From NCBI GenBank assembly GCA_028673005.1, contig CM054115.1:57063407-57127406 (forward strand): a DNA stretch of 64,000 nt. Reading direction: 5' to 3'. Position 1 is the stretch's first letter. Each line of letters opens with the position of its first letter. This DNA is from Tanypteryx hageni. Lineage: Eukaryota > Arthropoda > Insecta > Odonata > Petaluridae. The notes beneath the pieces were generated by a model, which saw only the letters and a list, made by a program, of their open reading frames with translations, was not told the origin of the DNA and searched no databases. Below are positions 47,830 through 57,849 of this stretch, piece by piece. The position numbers were made by a program, and so were the translations under genes.

Positions 47830-48990
47830 TAGGATTCAAAATGCCGGTGCAGATCACCCGCCTTGGCGATAAAGCTTCGACTAACGCGGCTGAAGTCGCC
47901 AATCTTTAAAGATATTTGACCAATATTCTGAAGCATAAATCAAGCGTTTATATGCGTCGATGGCAATCATTTTTTTAAATAAGAAATTCGGGGCCATTTA
48001 TGCGGAAATCGTGCCATAAAAATTTTGCGACGAGCGCTAAACCTTGAGAACTAAATCTCCGCCGAAGCAATTTCAGCGAGATATTCTTTACCGCGACATT
48101 AGAACAGTTTGATTTCGGCACATTCAAAAGCTCTGGGTGACGGTCGAAATTCGTTATTTATCCACGTCCATTAATAAAGCTTACGCACCCGTTTATAGGC
48201 TTAGCCCTCAGCACGGGGACGTATATCAATCTCCGAACAAACAAAATGACGTCAACACCGATTCATCGTACTTAATTGGCCGTCAAACGACACGGAAGCG
48301 CCAAGATTGCAGGTGAACCGGAAAAAGTCGAAAATAACCAAAAAATGTATAGACCAAACGAGAGACAAATGCCGCAAGGAAGAAATAGGATGGTAATGGT
48401 AAGAACAATGCTAAAGCGGGTAGGGGGAGCTTAAATTAAAACTCCAATGCACCTGGATCCATCTGTCGGAAAGATTGAGAAATATTTTTCACGCGTATAC
48501 CGATTATGAGCGATCGTGACGCAAGTTTCCTCCATTTTCCGGCTCAACGATTTTCGAACATCCAACACCCACCACACGCAAGCAAGCAAACAAACACGCA
48601 GCCGCCTTGGCCGTCCCAGAGATGAAGGGTGACGGATAAAGCAGTCTCCGAACCTTCCAGGGAAAAGACGTTATGCGCCGATGTTATAACGCGAGAAATG
48701 CCGGAGGGAAAGAAGGTGGTAGCGAGAAGTAGGAAGCAGCGAAGGATAGGAGGAAAAAACGCTGGAAAGGGATGAGACGGAAGAATTGGCCGATCGAACT
48801 TAAAGGATTTCTTCTGTTTCAAAACACGGGTGGACGAAAAGAAAAAACGACATCAGAATAATTTATCGTTTCGCGTCGATTTCATCTTGCACATGCGAAT
48901 CGCGCGGCTATCGGGATGGTAGCGGCGATGTGTTGCGATGAACACATGCCAATCATACATTTCGCGAGCAGCTGTTGAAATGTCAAGACT
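47830..48990. other. Unique, GC-richer stretch without a recognised gene
   Basis: Non-repetitive and higher in complexity than its neighbours. 48090-48300 carries several A/T-rich homeodomain-like cores (TTATTTATCC, CATTAATAAAGC, TTTATAGG, TTAATTGGCC) and could be regulatory. A 92-codon minus-strand frame at 48544-48822 shows no domain. Confidence 0.35.
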
Positions 48991-50580
48991 GTGAAATCCA
49001 CAAATTGAGTGTTATGTTTTTTCCCTGTTCCTTGAGATGCTTAATCGGGACAGCGAATTGAATTGGCATATCGTTGCCTAGTTATGAACTGTTTTCATAA
49101 ATATACGGAATTCGGATAAAAAATTTATATTTACGTTTAGTAACGATTAGCAATGGTCGCCAACAGTTAAATGTAACATATTTTGGTTCAATATATTTTA
49201 GATATATCCTTTTTATACGTGTATGACGCATACAAATTTTACGCATTTATAATCCCATCCCAACCCATTGCGTGACAATTTAGCCGTCGCGTGGAAAAAA
49301 TAAGAAATTTCCGGGACAGCAGCGAGTACTGTGTTTGGAAAGGTGTTTGTCTAAAACCTTAATATATTAATTTGTATCGTATTTTTACAGAACACAGCAT
49401 CACCAAATTTTATAGGTATATACTCCATACAGCAAAAATGGTTGGAAAACGGGAACAGAATATGCACGATATTTTGTTCTAGTCGACTTGTGTAAAATAA
49501 CAACACAAAATTATTAAACCAATCCTAAGAATATTTTTGAGATGTTAAACTACCAGTAAAAATCAGGCCTATAATAACCGAACAATTGACTGAAAACATT
49601 TTTGAAACATTTATAATAAAGACAGAAATGCCGAAACTTACAGATAAATTAGATTTCGTTTGAATACAAAAATCTAAAATATAGTATATAATCCGTATCT
49701 CGCTAAGCTACGCGTTATATATTTGCTTTGAATAAGGTAAGCAATTACCTGCTATATCATCAAAATTCCGAACAAGTTTAAGGAGATTCGAAACGCAATA
49801 ACTCAGACGAGGTCAATTATATTCACAAAGGACGTATAATGAGGACTTCCCACTAACTCACGTCCTTAATATCGTTAATCAGAAAAAAGATTTTCTACAT
49901 TAAGCAAATTTCATATTTACTAAGGTGCTCATCTGTCTTTAATTACACTGGGCGAAATGTACATATTACCGAATACATTAAGACACGTGTGAAAGCAGGA
50001 GAGAATTTCACCGGCAATTCCATAGAAATCCCGCAGAATTAAAAATTTCTCCGTAGGATAAATTTATTCGTCGAATTGATTGCTCCTCTGTTTGTCACTT
50101 CTCTTTCATTCATTGTTTCCTGATCTCTTCAGCCGCAACGACTCTTTCCTTATCTCAATTTTTTTTAAAATCCCCAGTATTTCGTCTCAATCAATCCAAC
50201 CGACAAAGGTTCCACTTCATCTGACAGATGCTTATAGAATAATAATACGTTGATTAATATGTGACCTAAGCTCATAACGTTATACCGTGTTTACTGTTAA
50301 TGATAAAAAGAAAAGTAATTGCTAGCAGCGTTTTCATAAACGTTATCTAAATAATACGCGCTGAGCTGAACATCAAAACTCAAATTGTTGTCCCACGCGT
50401 TTATTGATTCTTCATACGCAAATAGTTTCAAGGAATATGAAACTAGCTGGTAAATCCTAATAAAACGGAAAGCTTCCTGAAATCGAAGTAGTATTTTTTT
50501 AATTTTATCGAATGATCTTAAAAATAATGCCACATTTTCGTGACTTAGGTCTATAACGATTTTTACTTTCTCCATATATT
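48990..50580. other. AT-rich stretch without a recognised gene
   Basis: Random short ORFs only. No terminal repeats or microsatellites are seen. Confidence 0.5.
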
Positions 50581-50889
50581 GTACGTAGTATAGGGGCAAG
50601 TATTGTACTCGTGAAAAAAATCGACTTCGAGATTTCAACGGAAATACACGTTTTGAGGTCCCCTGAACACGTTTTGACCATTTTCTCGATGTCTGTGTGT
50701 ATGTGATAGCTTTCTTGTGGGTGTTCTAACTCAAAAACTATTAATCAGGTCAACGCAAAATTTTATATATAACATTTTTATAAAAGTCACAAGAACTGAT
50801 TAGTTTTTGGTAAAAATCGGCCAACCGAAAGTTGGTGTTTACTCTTGTCACTTATCCGTTGTTTTGAAATATTTGCTTTAATATTTGAT

Positions 50890-51285
50890 AAATGTAAAAA
50901 TCTGATTTGGTCACCACATGACTTTCTTCATATCTGTAATATTTCTAAAAATTCCAAATAGGTTACATAATAATAAATATTTTAAGAAACTGCGAGTAAT
51001 TTTTCGACTTTACAAAGAGCAGAAATAAACTCAAACCATCGCCTTAAGATATTGAATGTAGCCACAAAGCTCCAACAATTAAGAATAGAAAAAGGAGTGT
51101 TACTAAGACATAACTAAGTGTCAATTGTTAACAATAGTCGTCGGTAGGTGGCGTGGTGGTGGCAGAAAAATATGGTAGATATCTCTTAAACAATGCATTA
51201 TATGGGAAAATGTTTCAAACAAAGATTGTTGAAAATTAACTTTCCTACAACTTTTATTCCAGTACATTTTTCCATACATCAAATA
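50890..51285 (+). mobile_element. Family C inner unit (about 390 bp)
   Basis: Starts TGTAAAAATCTGATTTGGTC and ends near GTACATTTTTCCATACATC. It shares TCAATTGTTAACAATAGTCG with 38640-38665 (reverse) and 55262-55290 (reverse). The whole unit is inverted with respect to the outer arms when compared with 38281-38905. Confidence 0.65.
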
Positions 51286-51289
51286 TTAA

Positions 51290-53395
51290 CCCATTAGGGA
51301 CGGAATTAAATGCCAGAAAATAGCCAATTTGTTACCTTTTTGGGAAAAGTACGATAGAAAAAGAATGTTAACTCTAATCTTCTTGAAACTTTCACTGGCC
51401 CATACTAAGAGTCTATATTAACTATTTAAGTACTTACTGAGGCTTTTTATTCCTTAATTATTGGAGATTCTGATGGAAATCTCTGAAGCAAGTGTCAATG
51501 CACAGCCCTTTTTCACAAACAGAACATACAAAAATTGTCCTCTTCCTAATTCCTTTTCCCCGGCATACCACACATTCTTTATGCAAAAGTTTATTCATAT
51601 CATTTCTTTTCACTTGATCTGGATAGTGGCACTCTCCAAAATTATGTGAAGGAGGAACTGTAGCTCTACGTCCACGCGCCTTTCTGCTACTGTAGCCTCC
51701 AATGAGGTCTCCGATTATATTCAAATAGAACTTTTTAAGGGGAAAAGTTGGCTTATTGGTAGCTTGTTTGTAGTAGACATAAGAATTTACTACAGTTCTA
51801 TTTATTAAATCAAACATCAGTCTATGCCACCACTTTTTTGAAGGAATGTGCAAACTGTAGTAGCTACATAATTGATCGTTTCGATCTTATCCTCCCATGA
51901 ATTGATTGCATAACCTCACAATCTCAGGACAGCACACTTCCACCTTCGACCCATCCTTCTCCTTCCTTTTCACAGACTGCATTGGGTATGTGGGTGAATC
52001 GTAACCTGATGACAAAAAGAATATAGACCTTTTGTCTCGCCAGCCTAAGGAAACGAGTCGGGCGAAGGAGAGCCACTCACAGTCCCATTGGTTACTTTGC
52101 TTCCAGTCCTTTGTGTTTGCTACCAATTCTTTGAGATAACTGACACGGTTGGTGTTTGCAGTTCCTATGGTTCTCAAACCTTTTTTGGAGAGTTCCATAA
52201 ATAGATCTGGCGACGTAAAAAATTTATCGAAAATAAGGGTGCAGCCTGACCCAAAGAGAGGCTCTGCATCACGACATTTCCACCCAAACCCAAATTATTC
52301 TTTTGAATTGTCCCTTTCCCTGTATATAATTCTAAATGAAAAACAAATCCCGATGTTCCATCTGCTCTTCCCCACCACTTGAATCCCCTTTTGATGGGTT
52401 TCATTGGCATATACTGTTTCATTGAAGAGCGACCAGTAAATTTCACCATCGCTTCATCTATTGCCTGATACTCAGAAAAGTTATAATATTTTTTATAATT
52501 GCTATTTAAACTATCCAGAATAGGTCTAATTTTGTAGAGTTTATCAAAATCTAAGCTATCTTGTAGAGGCTGCCGTGAATTATCATTTACGTGAAAATTC
52601 CGCAAAATTGACAAAAATCGATCCCTTGCCATGATTTCTGATACACCTGGTACATTCAATGCCCTATCTGTGGACCAATAGTCTTTCAGACTTGGAAGAT
52701 CATGAAATCTCATTGTAAAAATAACACCTAACCAAGCTTTCAACTCATCTAATGTAAGATCTTCCCAAATATTTCCACCTCCGCCCGCAGTTGACATTTT
52801 TTGCGAGGCATACAAATTAGTCTGCTTGACGCAATGGTCCAACATATCGCCCGTAAAAAATAACATGAAATAATCTAAATGTGAAGAATTTTCTGGTAAG
52901 TAAGTATTAGGAAAAGGTGTAAACTATGAGAGACTAGTGTCTAAATTTATCAAACTTCTTCTGGACCAAGTCAATCTGCTTCTATCAGCCTGTTCAACTG
53001 TCTCTTCAATTTCACCATCGGATTCATCGTCTAAAGTTATAAGTGAAATATTTTTACATGGTTCAGGAATTTCTTCCTCTTGAATATCACTATCGATAGA
53101 GGATATATCACTTTTTACTTCATCATCTGGTATAGAAAACAATAAATTCAGTTTGTGATCGTCACACCGTTTTCTCTTGGTCGCCATTGTCAAATTAAAA
53201 AAGGGAAAAGTTTAAAAAAACGTAAAATTGTAACCGCTTAAGAAAAACACGTGCAACTTCACAGAATGAAACGTAAAACTGTCCGTAAGCTGCTAGCAAA
53301 AAGAAGTGTCTACAGGTAATAAAAACTCCCCACACAAGAGGGCAGAAGAGGACGGTACCCTAACACCACCGTGGTGGTGCTCCGTCCCTAATCGG
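51290..53395 (-). mobile_element. piggyBac-like element with exact TTAA target duplications
   Basis: 2106 bp. The left end is CCCATTAGGGACGGA and the right end read backwards is CCGATTAGGGACGGA (14 of 15 identical). TTAA flanks both sides (51286-51289, 53396-53399), as piggyBac insertion requires. It lies in the inner-unit/outer-arm junction of the family C element, so it is younger than that element. Confidence 0.95.
51458..53193 (-). pseudogene. piggyBac-like transposase (PGBD family) with two in-frame stops and one frameshift
   Basis: DDD transposase that moves piggyBac elements into TTAA sites. The frame starts at 53193 (MATKRKRCDDHK, acidic N-terminal region typical of the family). A TAG stop at 52924-52926 interrupts it, after which the same frame continues with NTYLPENSSHLDYF, MLFFTGDMLDH and LDELKAWLGVIFTM. 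YQAIDEAMVKFTGR holds the first catalytic Asp. Near 52250 a small indel shifts frame just before IFDKFFTSPDLFM, the second Asp block. After CNQFMGG a TAA stop (51887-51889) falls one codon before the Asp of DRNDQ, the third catalytic position. SKKWWHRLMFDLINRT and a Cys-rich C-terminal domain (CVVC..CSVCEKGLC..C..FH) follow to 51458. All three catalytic Asp codons survive; only three lesions break about 578 codons, so the copy is fairly young. Confidence 0.93.
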
Positions 53396-53565
53396 TTAAA
53401 GCAACTATCTCCTCATTAATAGTATTTGAGTTAGAGCCCACAGAAAAAGCTATCACATACACATCATCCAGGAAATGGTCAAAACGTGTTCAGGGGACGT
53501 CAAAACGTGTACTTCCGTTGAAATCTCGAAGTCGATTTTTTCATGAATACAATACTTTCCCTTAT

Positions 53566-53568
<3 letters not shown>

Positions 53569-53620
<52 letters not shown>
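53569..53620. repeat. (TA)n microsatellite, left of the palindromic Penelope locus
   Basis: About 26 TA units, directly followed by the left arm of a 93 bp inverted repeat. Confidence 0.95.
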
Positions 53621-53622
<2 letters not shown>

Positions 53623-53932
53623 ATGTCAACAAGGTGTTGGGATGAGGAAACCCAGTGAGCACTCACCAATCAGACGACTTCAGGTTGGCGAGGCCCCGGG
53701 GATGTCGAAGCGACACACGTAAAATAACACAAAAACACAGAAACATCACAAACGTAAAGCTTTCGGAACTACTCCTTCTTCAGCTACAGAGAGAGAACTG
53801 ATCAGTTCGCTTCGACATCCCCGGGGCCTCGCCAACCTGAAGTCGTCTGATTGGTGAGTGCTCACTGGGTTTCCTCATCCCAACACCTTGTTGACATCCA
53901 TATATTCATTTTACCTTTCCTTTTCCGTAAGT

Positions 53933-53935
<3 letters not shown>
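53621..53935. mobile_element. Palindromic pair of Penelope-like 3' tails (subfamily 1) around one hammerhead-like core
   Basis: 53621-53713 (GGATGTCAACAAGGTGTTGG to GATGTCGAAGCGA) is the exact reverse complement of 53807-53899. Between the arms are one hammerhead-like motif and a short unique spacer. The right arm continues (53900-53935) into CCTTTTCCGTAAGTTG and a second TA array, matching 919-960 in reverse. Two tails therefore face each other, each ending in TA repeats. Confidence 0.9.
53753..53786 (-). ncRNA. Hammerhead-ribozyme-like motif in the Penelope palindrome
   Basis: The minus strand reads AGCTGAAGA, A, GGAG-TAG-TTCC, GAAAGCTTTACG. The core bases are intact, stem II is four pairs including one G/T, and the palindromic AGCT fills the stem III position. 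Stem I pairing is weak. Confidence 0.5.

Positions 53936-53982
<47 letters not shown>
53936..53982. repeat. (TA)n microsatellite between two Penelope-like ends
   Basis: About 23 TA units between the palindromic tail pair and the next Penelope-like copy. Confidence 0.95.
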
Positions 53983-53983
<1 letters not shown>

Positions 53984-54135
53984 CTTAAGGAAATGAAAAG
54001 GTAGTGATGAGGGTGGCAACAAGGTGTTGAAGGAAGCCCAGCGGACACTTACCAAGTCGGGGACCAAGTTGGCAGGCTGCTGGGGGCGTCGAAGAGATAC
54101 GTTAAACACAAGAACACAAAAAACACAAAAAAACA

Positions 54136-54170
54136 CGCAAACTTATCGGGCCTATGCCCCTCTTCAGCGA
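54136..54170 (-). ncRNA. Hammerhead-ribozyme-like motif, damaged
   Basis: The minus strand reads TCGCTGAAGA, G, GGGC-ATAG-GCCC, GATAAGTTTGCG. The core GAAA has become GATA and the palindrome after it is lost, so this copy should be inactive. Confidence 0.45.
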
Positions 54171-54349
54171 TAGAGTAACTGAGAGTGAGAATGACAGGGT
54201 GATGTGTGGAAGTCGATGATTGGAGGAGGCGGGGAGTAGGAAGGGTGGATAGCCAATAAAGAAGGAGTGTGGTAAGGTAAAGTGCGAATAGCTACAATGT
54301 AACAAAGGAGACATTGTAAGGGAGCTAATAGGGTTAGTGGAGGTTGAAG

Positions 54350-55105
54350 CCAGGCGGGGAGAAAGAGTCAAGAAGATGTATATGTGCTAGTTCCCAGTGT
54401 CGGAGAAGGGGGGCAGGAGTGTCATAGGGTAAGGCGCTAATAACCCTTACATTGTAGCAACTATCGAAGGGGACATTGTGGGCATTGGCGTGAAATGCAA
54501 CTGGGAGGGGGCGTCTGAGAAAGACGCCATTCCGGTGACCGTTGATGCGGATATTTAACGGATTGCTAGTGAGGACTAGAGAAAGAAGATGAGGGTAGGT
54601 GGATAGGGCAAGTGAGGCAGCTAGGTTTGACGCAGGGGTGAGACCCTATTGCAAAGGGCGTGGTAGAAGTGGGAAGTTCCTTCATCCACAAGATATTTCC
54701 CAAATTGGGGGGCCGGCGGAAGGAGAGGAGCGGGGGATTGGCAAAAAGGTTGGTAAAGAGGGGCTGGTGGGAGGAAGAGGTAAGAATTGGGTGGGCAGCA
54801 TGGAGGACTGTTTTGAGGGCTACGTGGATACAAAGAAGGAAAAGTGTCGCAAGAGTGAGTGGAGGGGTTGATGCAGGGATAGTAGGTGTGTGTGGATGGG
54901 ATACATAATGGGTAGGCGTCAACGCCCTATGGATCTGTTCGCGGACCAAGACTGGAGGGTAGCCACGTTTGAGAAGAGAGAAGAGAAGGGATGCTCTATC
55001 GGAACAAAGCCTCCATCCTCGTCGAGCAAGGGCATAGGGGATAGAGGTTTTGGTATGAAGGGGATGGCAGCTCTGAAAGTGAAGGTATTGGAGGCTGTTG
55101 GTGGG
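54350..55105 (-). pseudogene. Penelope-like RT thumb and endonuclease remnant, nuclease core deleted
   Basis: The minus strand keeps the RT end (KTSIPYALARRGW, then VREQIHRALTP) and the CVKPSCLTCPIH linker motif, with the first two Cys kept and R changed to S. Relative to 46939-47805, about 110 bp are missing at 54575-54580. That removes the whole GIY-YIG core (VIYLLTC to FYVG). The distal nuclease part and C-terminal codons continue after the gap in a shifted frame. Confidence 0.8.
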
Positions 55106-55141
55106 TTTGATATGATATATATATATATATGGAGAAAGTAA

Positions 55142-55520
55142 AAATGTATTAGAATAAATGGTGAAGGAAATTTAATTTTCTACAACCTTTTTTGAAATAT
55201 TTTTCCATATAATGCATTGTTTAAGAGATATCTTATATATTTTGCTGCTACCACCATGCACCTATCGACGACTATTGTTAACAATTGTCGTATAGTTACG
55301 CCTTAGTAACGCTCCTTTTTCTTTTCTTAATTGTTGGAGCTTTGTGACTATATCCAATATCAGAAAGCTATGGTTTGAGTTTATTTATGTTCTTTGTAAA
55401 GTCTAAAATTTTCTAGCAGTTTCTTAAAATATTTATTATTATGTAACCTATTTGGATTTTTTAGAAATATTACAGATAGGGAGAAAGTCATGTGGTGGCC
55501 ACATCAGATTTTTACATGTG
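55142..55520 (-). mobile_element. Family C inner unit, full-length copy
   Basis: Begins GTAAAAATGTATTAGAATAA and ends GTGGCCACATCAGATTTTTA then CATG. The GTAAAAAT motif is therefore present at both ends as a short inverted repeat. It contains CGACGACTATTGTTAACAAT and CTTAATTGTTGGAGCTTTGT, as at 38640-38730. Confidence 0.7.
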
Positions 55521-55529
55521 GTTTTAAAC

Positions 55530-56005
55530 TTTATCTTGGAAGAAGTTTGTAGCTTTTTAACTGCTATATACATATATCAAAAGTTTGTCTTTTCATCTAT
55601 CTCTTATCTAATGACCTCCATGCATTAAGTTTCGAATCCATGGAGCCCGCACGACTTCAAAAGTTTAATACTTCCATAAGTAGTATGAGAGTAGTTAGCG
55701 TAAGGAAGGCCTAATGGTATATTTAGTGAATAATTTGATACATACTTATCAAGAAACTTTTTCAGCGATAAATAATATTTTTATTTTATAAGCATTCATT
55801 AAAAACTTTCAAAAATCCTGTTTGATATTTATAAATGGAGATATTCCCCCGAGTCATTCATTTCGAATTTTCAATACAATTTGGCTGAAATTCAAAAATA
55901 TATTTTTGCATTTCCAAGGAGCGTTCTTAATATGACAGTGAAATTATCTAAAGTACAATCATTTCAAAGTCGTTATTAAAATATTATTCTAAATAAACAC
56001 GACAT
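55530..56005. other. AT-rich stretch without a recognised feature
   Basis: Nothing assignable. Confidence 0.5.
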
Positions 56006-56013
56006 ATACAATA

Positions 56014-56300
56014 GGAGCCGGTGGTGTAGTGGTTAGAGTGTTGGCTCCCCCCTTGATCTGCTGAAGCGACACACGGTTCGAATCCTTAAGAGGATTTTTT
56101 CCGAGGACGCCCGGCCCCCTATTTGGGCGTGTTGGAACTAAAGTGACGAGGAAGAGGAAAAGAGAAAATTAGGAGCGCGCTCAAATAAAACAAACACACC
56201 GTCCTGCGGAAGGGACGTTAAGCCGTTGGCCCCCGTGGTGTTCTTCGTTAAGAGCTAAATGCCGGCACCGAGTATCTCTCCTCCCTTCCTGGATATTCAT
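56014..56300 (+). mobile_element. tRNA-derived SINE
   Basis: The tRNA-like head has an A-box-type GGTGGTGTAGTGGTTAGAGT and a B box GGTTCGAATCC at 56075-56085, followed by a TTTTTT run. The body contains GGGACGTTAAGCCGTTGGCC and GTTAAGAGCTAAATGCCGGC then ACCGAG, a block that recurs in animal SINE bodies. The 3' end is not sharply defined and may extend to about 56430. A short inverted repeat (GCGCATTTCG / CGAAATGCGC) lies at 56427-56503. Confidence 0.75.
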
Positions 56301-56519
56301 TGCACCACCTCTAAGATACCCATTGTCCGTAGGAAAGAGTCGAATCGGCTGGAATCAGATAAAACGACCTATATAAATAGACAAACTTTCTCCAAAAGCC
56401 ATAAAAAGGCTCTGAAAACCACACGCGCATTTCGCCCTCGGCTTGAATCAACTATCGGTGAATCACCATTGATGTCGGATGCTTTGTAGCCGAAATGCGC
56501 ATCTACTTTCCCCAACCTT

Positions 56520-57299
56520 TTCATGTCTATTGGCAAGACCTAGTCAATTTAATTTTTAGCCACAAGGTGAGCTCGTTGATTATCTTTTGAAAAAGTAATG
56601 AACTCAATAATAAAAGGTTAATCTCCACTTTTTAGTGCTTTTCGTCAATGATGACGTCACCAAACGTGCTGTTTGTTACTCAAAATATATTTACAAATAT
56701 TCACTAAGACTTGAAGGGTCTCTTGTGCACCGATAAGGAGGAAGCGCATTACGCAGTGTTTCCCACAGCCACTCTATACTTCAGTCTGTGACTTGGATTG
56801 ATTACGTTCGGTCGCATTCGTTTTCTCGCGGTTCATACATAAAAATCGTTATATCACGAGGATTTGTTTTCAAGCCATTGTCGTTGCCACATTTATCGTA
56901 CTTGCTCGTACTTTTCATATAACTGTTCAACTTTTTGTTAATTATTTTCCTGGAGATATTTAAGTCACAAGGAATTTTTAATTCTTTATTGACGGTGTTG
57001 GGAGGTTCTGTTTTTTCATTCAAAAGTTGAATTTTCTCGTATCATACAATAGATGGCATTGTACATACTTCTATGTTCCAATGTTGTTGCTTCAGTTTTC
57101 TAGTTGATCCAATATTGTAATTGCTTTGACAGACATTTTAATAGCTAAGAATTATAAATTCAAGAATAAAAAAATCTTTTGTCTGGAACGCATCTGGAGT
57201 TTTAACAGGAAAGTCAACGGAAAAATCACGATCTTTCAACGAATTTCCGTTTTACGAACGTTTTTTAGGAACGCATGTCGTTCGTTAAACGAGAGTTGC

Positions 57300-57300
<1 letters not shown>
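56520..57300. other. AT-rich stretch without a recognised gene
   Basis: A 73-codon minus-strand ORF at 56802-57023 has no domain. Nothing else recognised. Confidence 0.5.

Positions 57301-57301
<1 letters not shown>

Positions 57302-57364
<63 letters not shown>
57302..57364. repeat. (TA)n microsatellite followed by (CATA)n
   Basis: About 31 TA units, then CATACATACATA and CACACATA to about 57395. No Penelope-like tail is seen here, unlike the other TA arrays. The 190-codon frame running through it is a repeat artefact with an unrecognised extension. Confidence 0.9.
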
Positions 57365-57368
<4 letters not shown>

Positions 57369-57849
57369 CATACATACATACATACACACACATACTCAAA
57401 CATACACCGAATTTAACAGGCTTTCCGCTTTCGCCTCATTTTCACGCGAGGTCGAGAAGTGTAAGATCTTACAGGCGTACTTTCTTCCCTTCTTCCACTC
57501 CAACTTTCCTAAAGTCCCACACAATCCCGTTTCCTCAAACTGTCGTTACGGATCAAAACTTCCGACCTTACACACGCCGCGGGGACTACTTGTTCCGTCT
57601 TCCAGGAAACAAAGAGCAAGGTGAAAGCGTGCAGCTCCTGTGGGCGCCACGATCGCTATTTTGTCTTAGTCGGGAAAGAAGGTACCTATGCGAGTGTTTG
57701 AAAAGAGGAAGTACAAGAATTCCTTTCCTCTTTCTCCCCCCATTTTACAGCCCACATCCGATGAATCTCTATAACCTCTCATCTCGTGGGAGGGAGAGAA
57801 ATCGCGAAACTGAGGGACGAGTGAGTTTACGTGAATTCTATTTTTAACC

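Larger units (their letters stand above)
50603..53567. mobile_element. Family C element with long inverted outer arms, split by a piggyBac insertion
   Basis: The left outer arm (from about 50609, AAAAATCGACTTCGAGATTT, GGTCCCCTGAACACGTTTTG, TGTATGTGATAGCTTT) is repeated in reverse at the right (53405-53545, with GTGTTCAGGGGACGTC and AAATCTCGAAGTCGATTTTT). Between them lie the inner unit (50890-51285) and the 2.1 kb piggyBac element. Removing the piggyBac and one TTAA leaves about 860 bp. No coding content of its own is recognised, so it is probably a non-autonomous DNA element. Confidence 0.7.
53983..55110 (-). mobile_element. Penelope-like retroelement, 5'-truncated copy (subfamily 2) with a deletion in the nuclease
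   Basis: Near-identical in plan to 46578-47805. Blocks such as GTGGCAACAAGGTGTTGAAG and ATTTCCCAAATTGGGGGGCC are shared. A (TA)n run (55114-55131) lies at its 5' side as well, and sequence on both outer sides belongs to family C. It therefore looks inserted into a TA stretch of a family C copy. Confidence 0.85.

Noticed and set aside
57275..57847. 190-codon plus-strand frame containing a YIYIYI run
   Set aside because: The first third is translated TA repeat; the rest has no recognisable domain, and an unbroken frame through a microsatellite depends on its current length.
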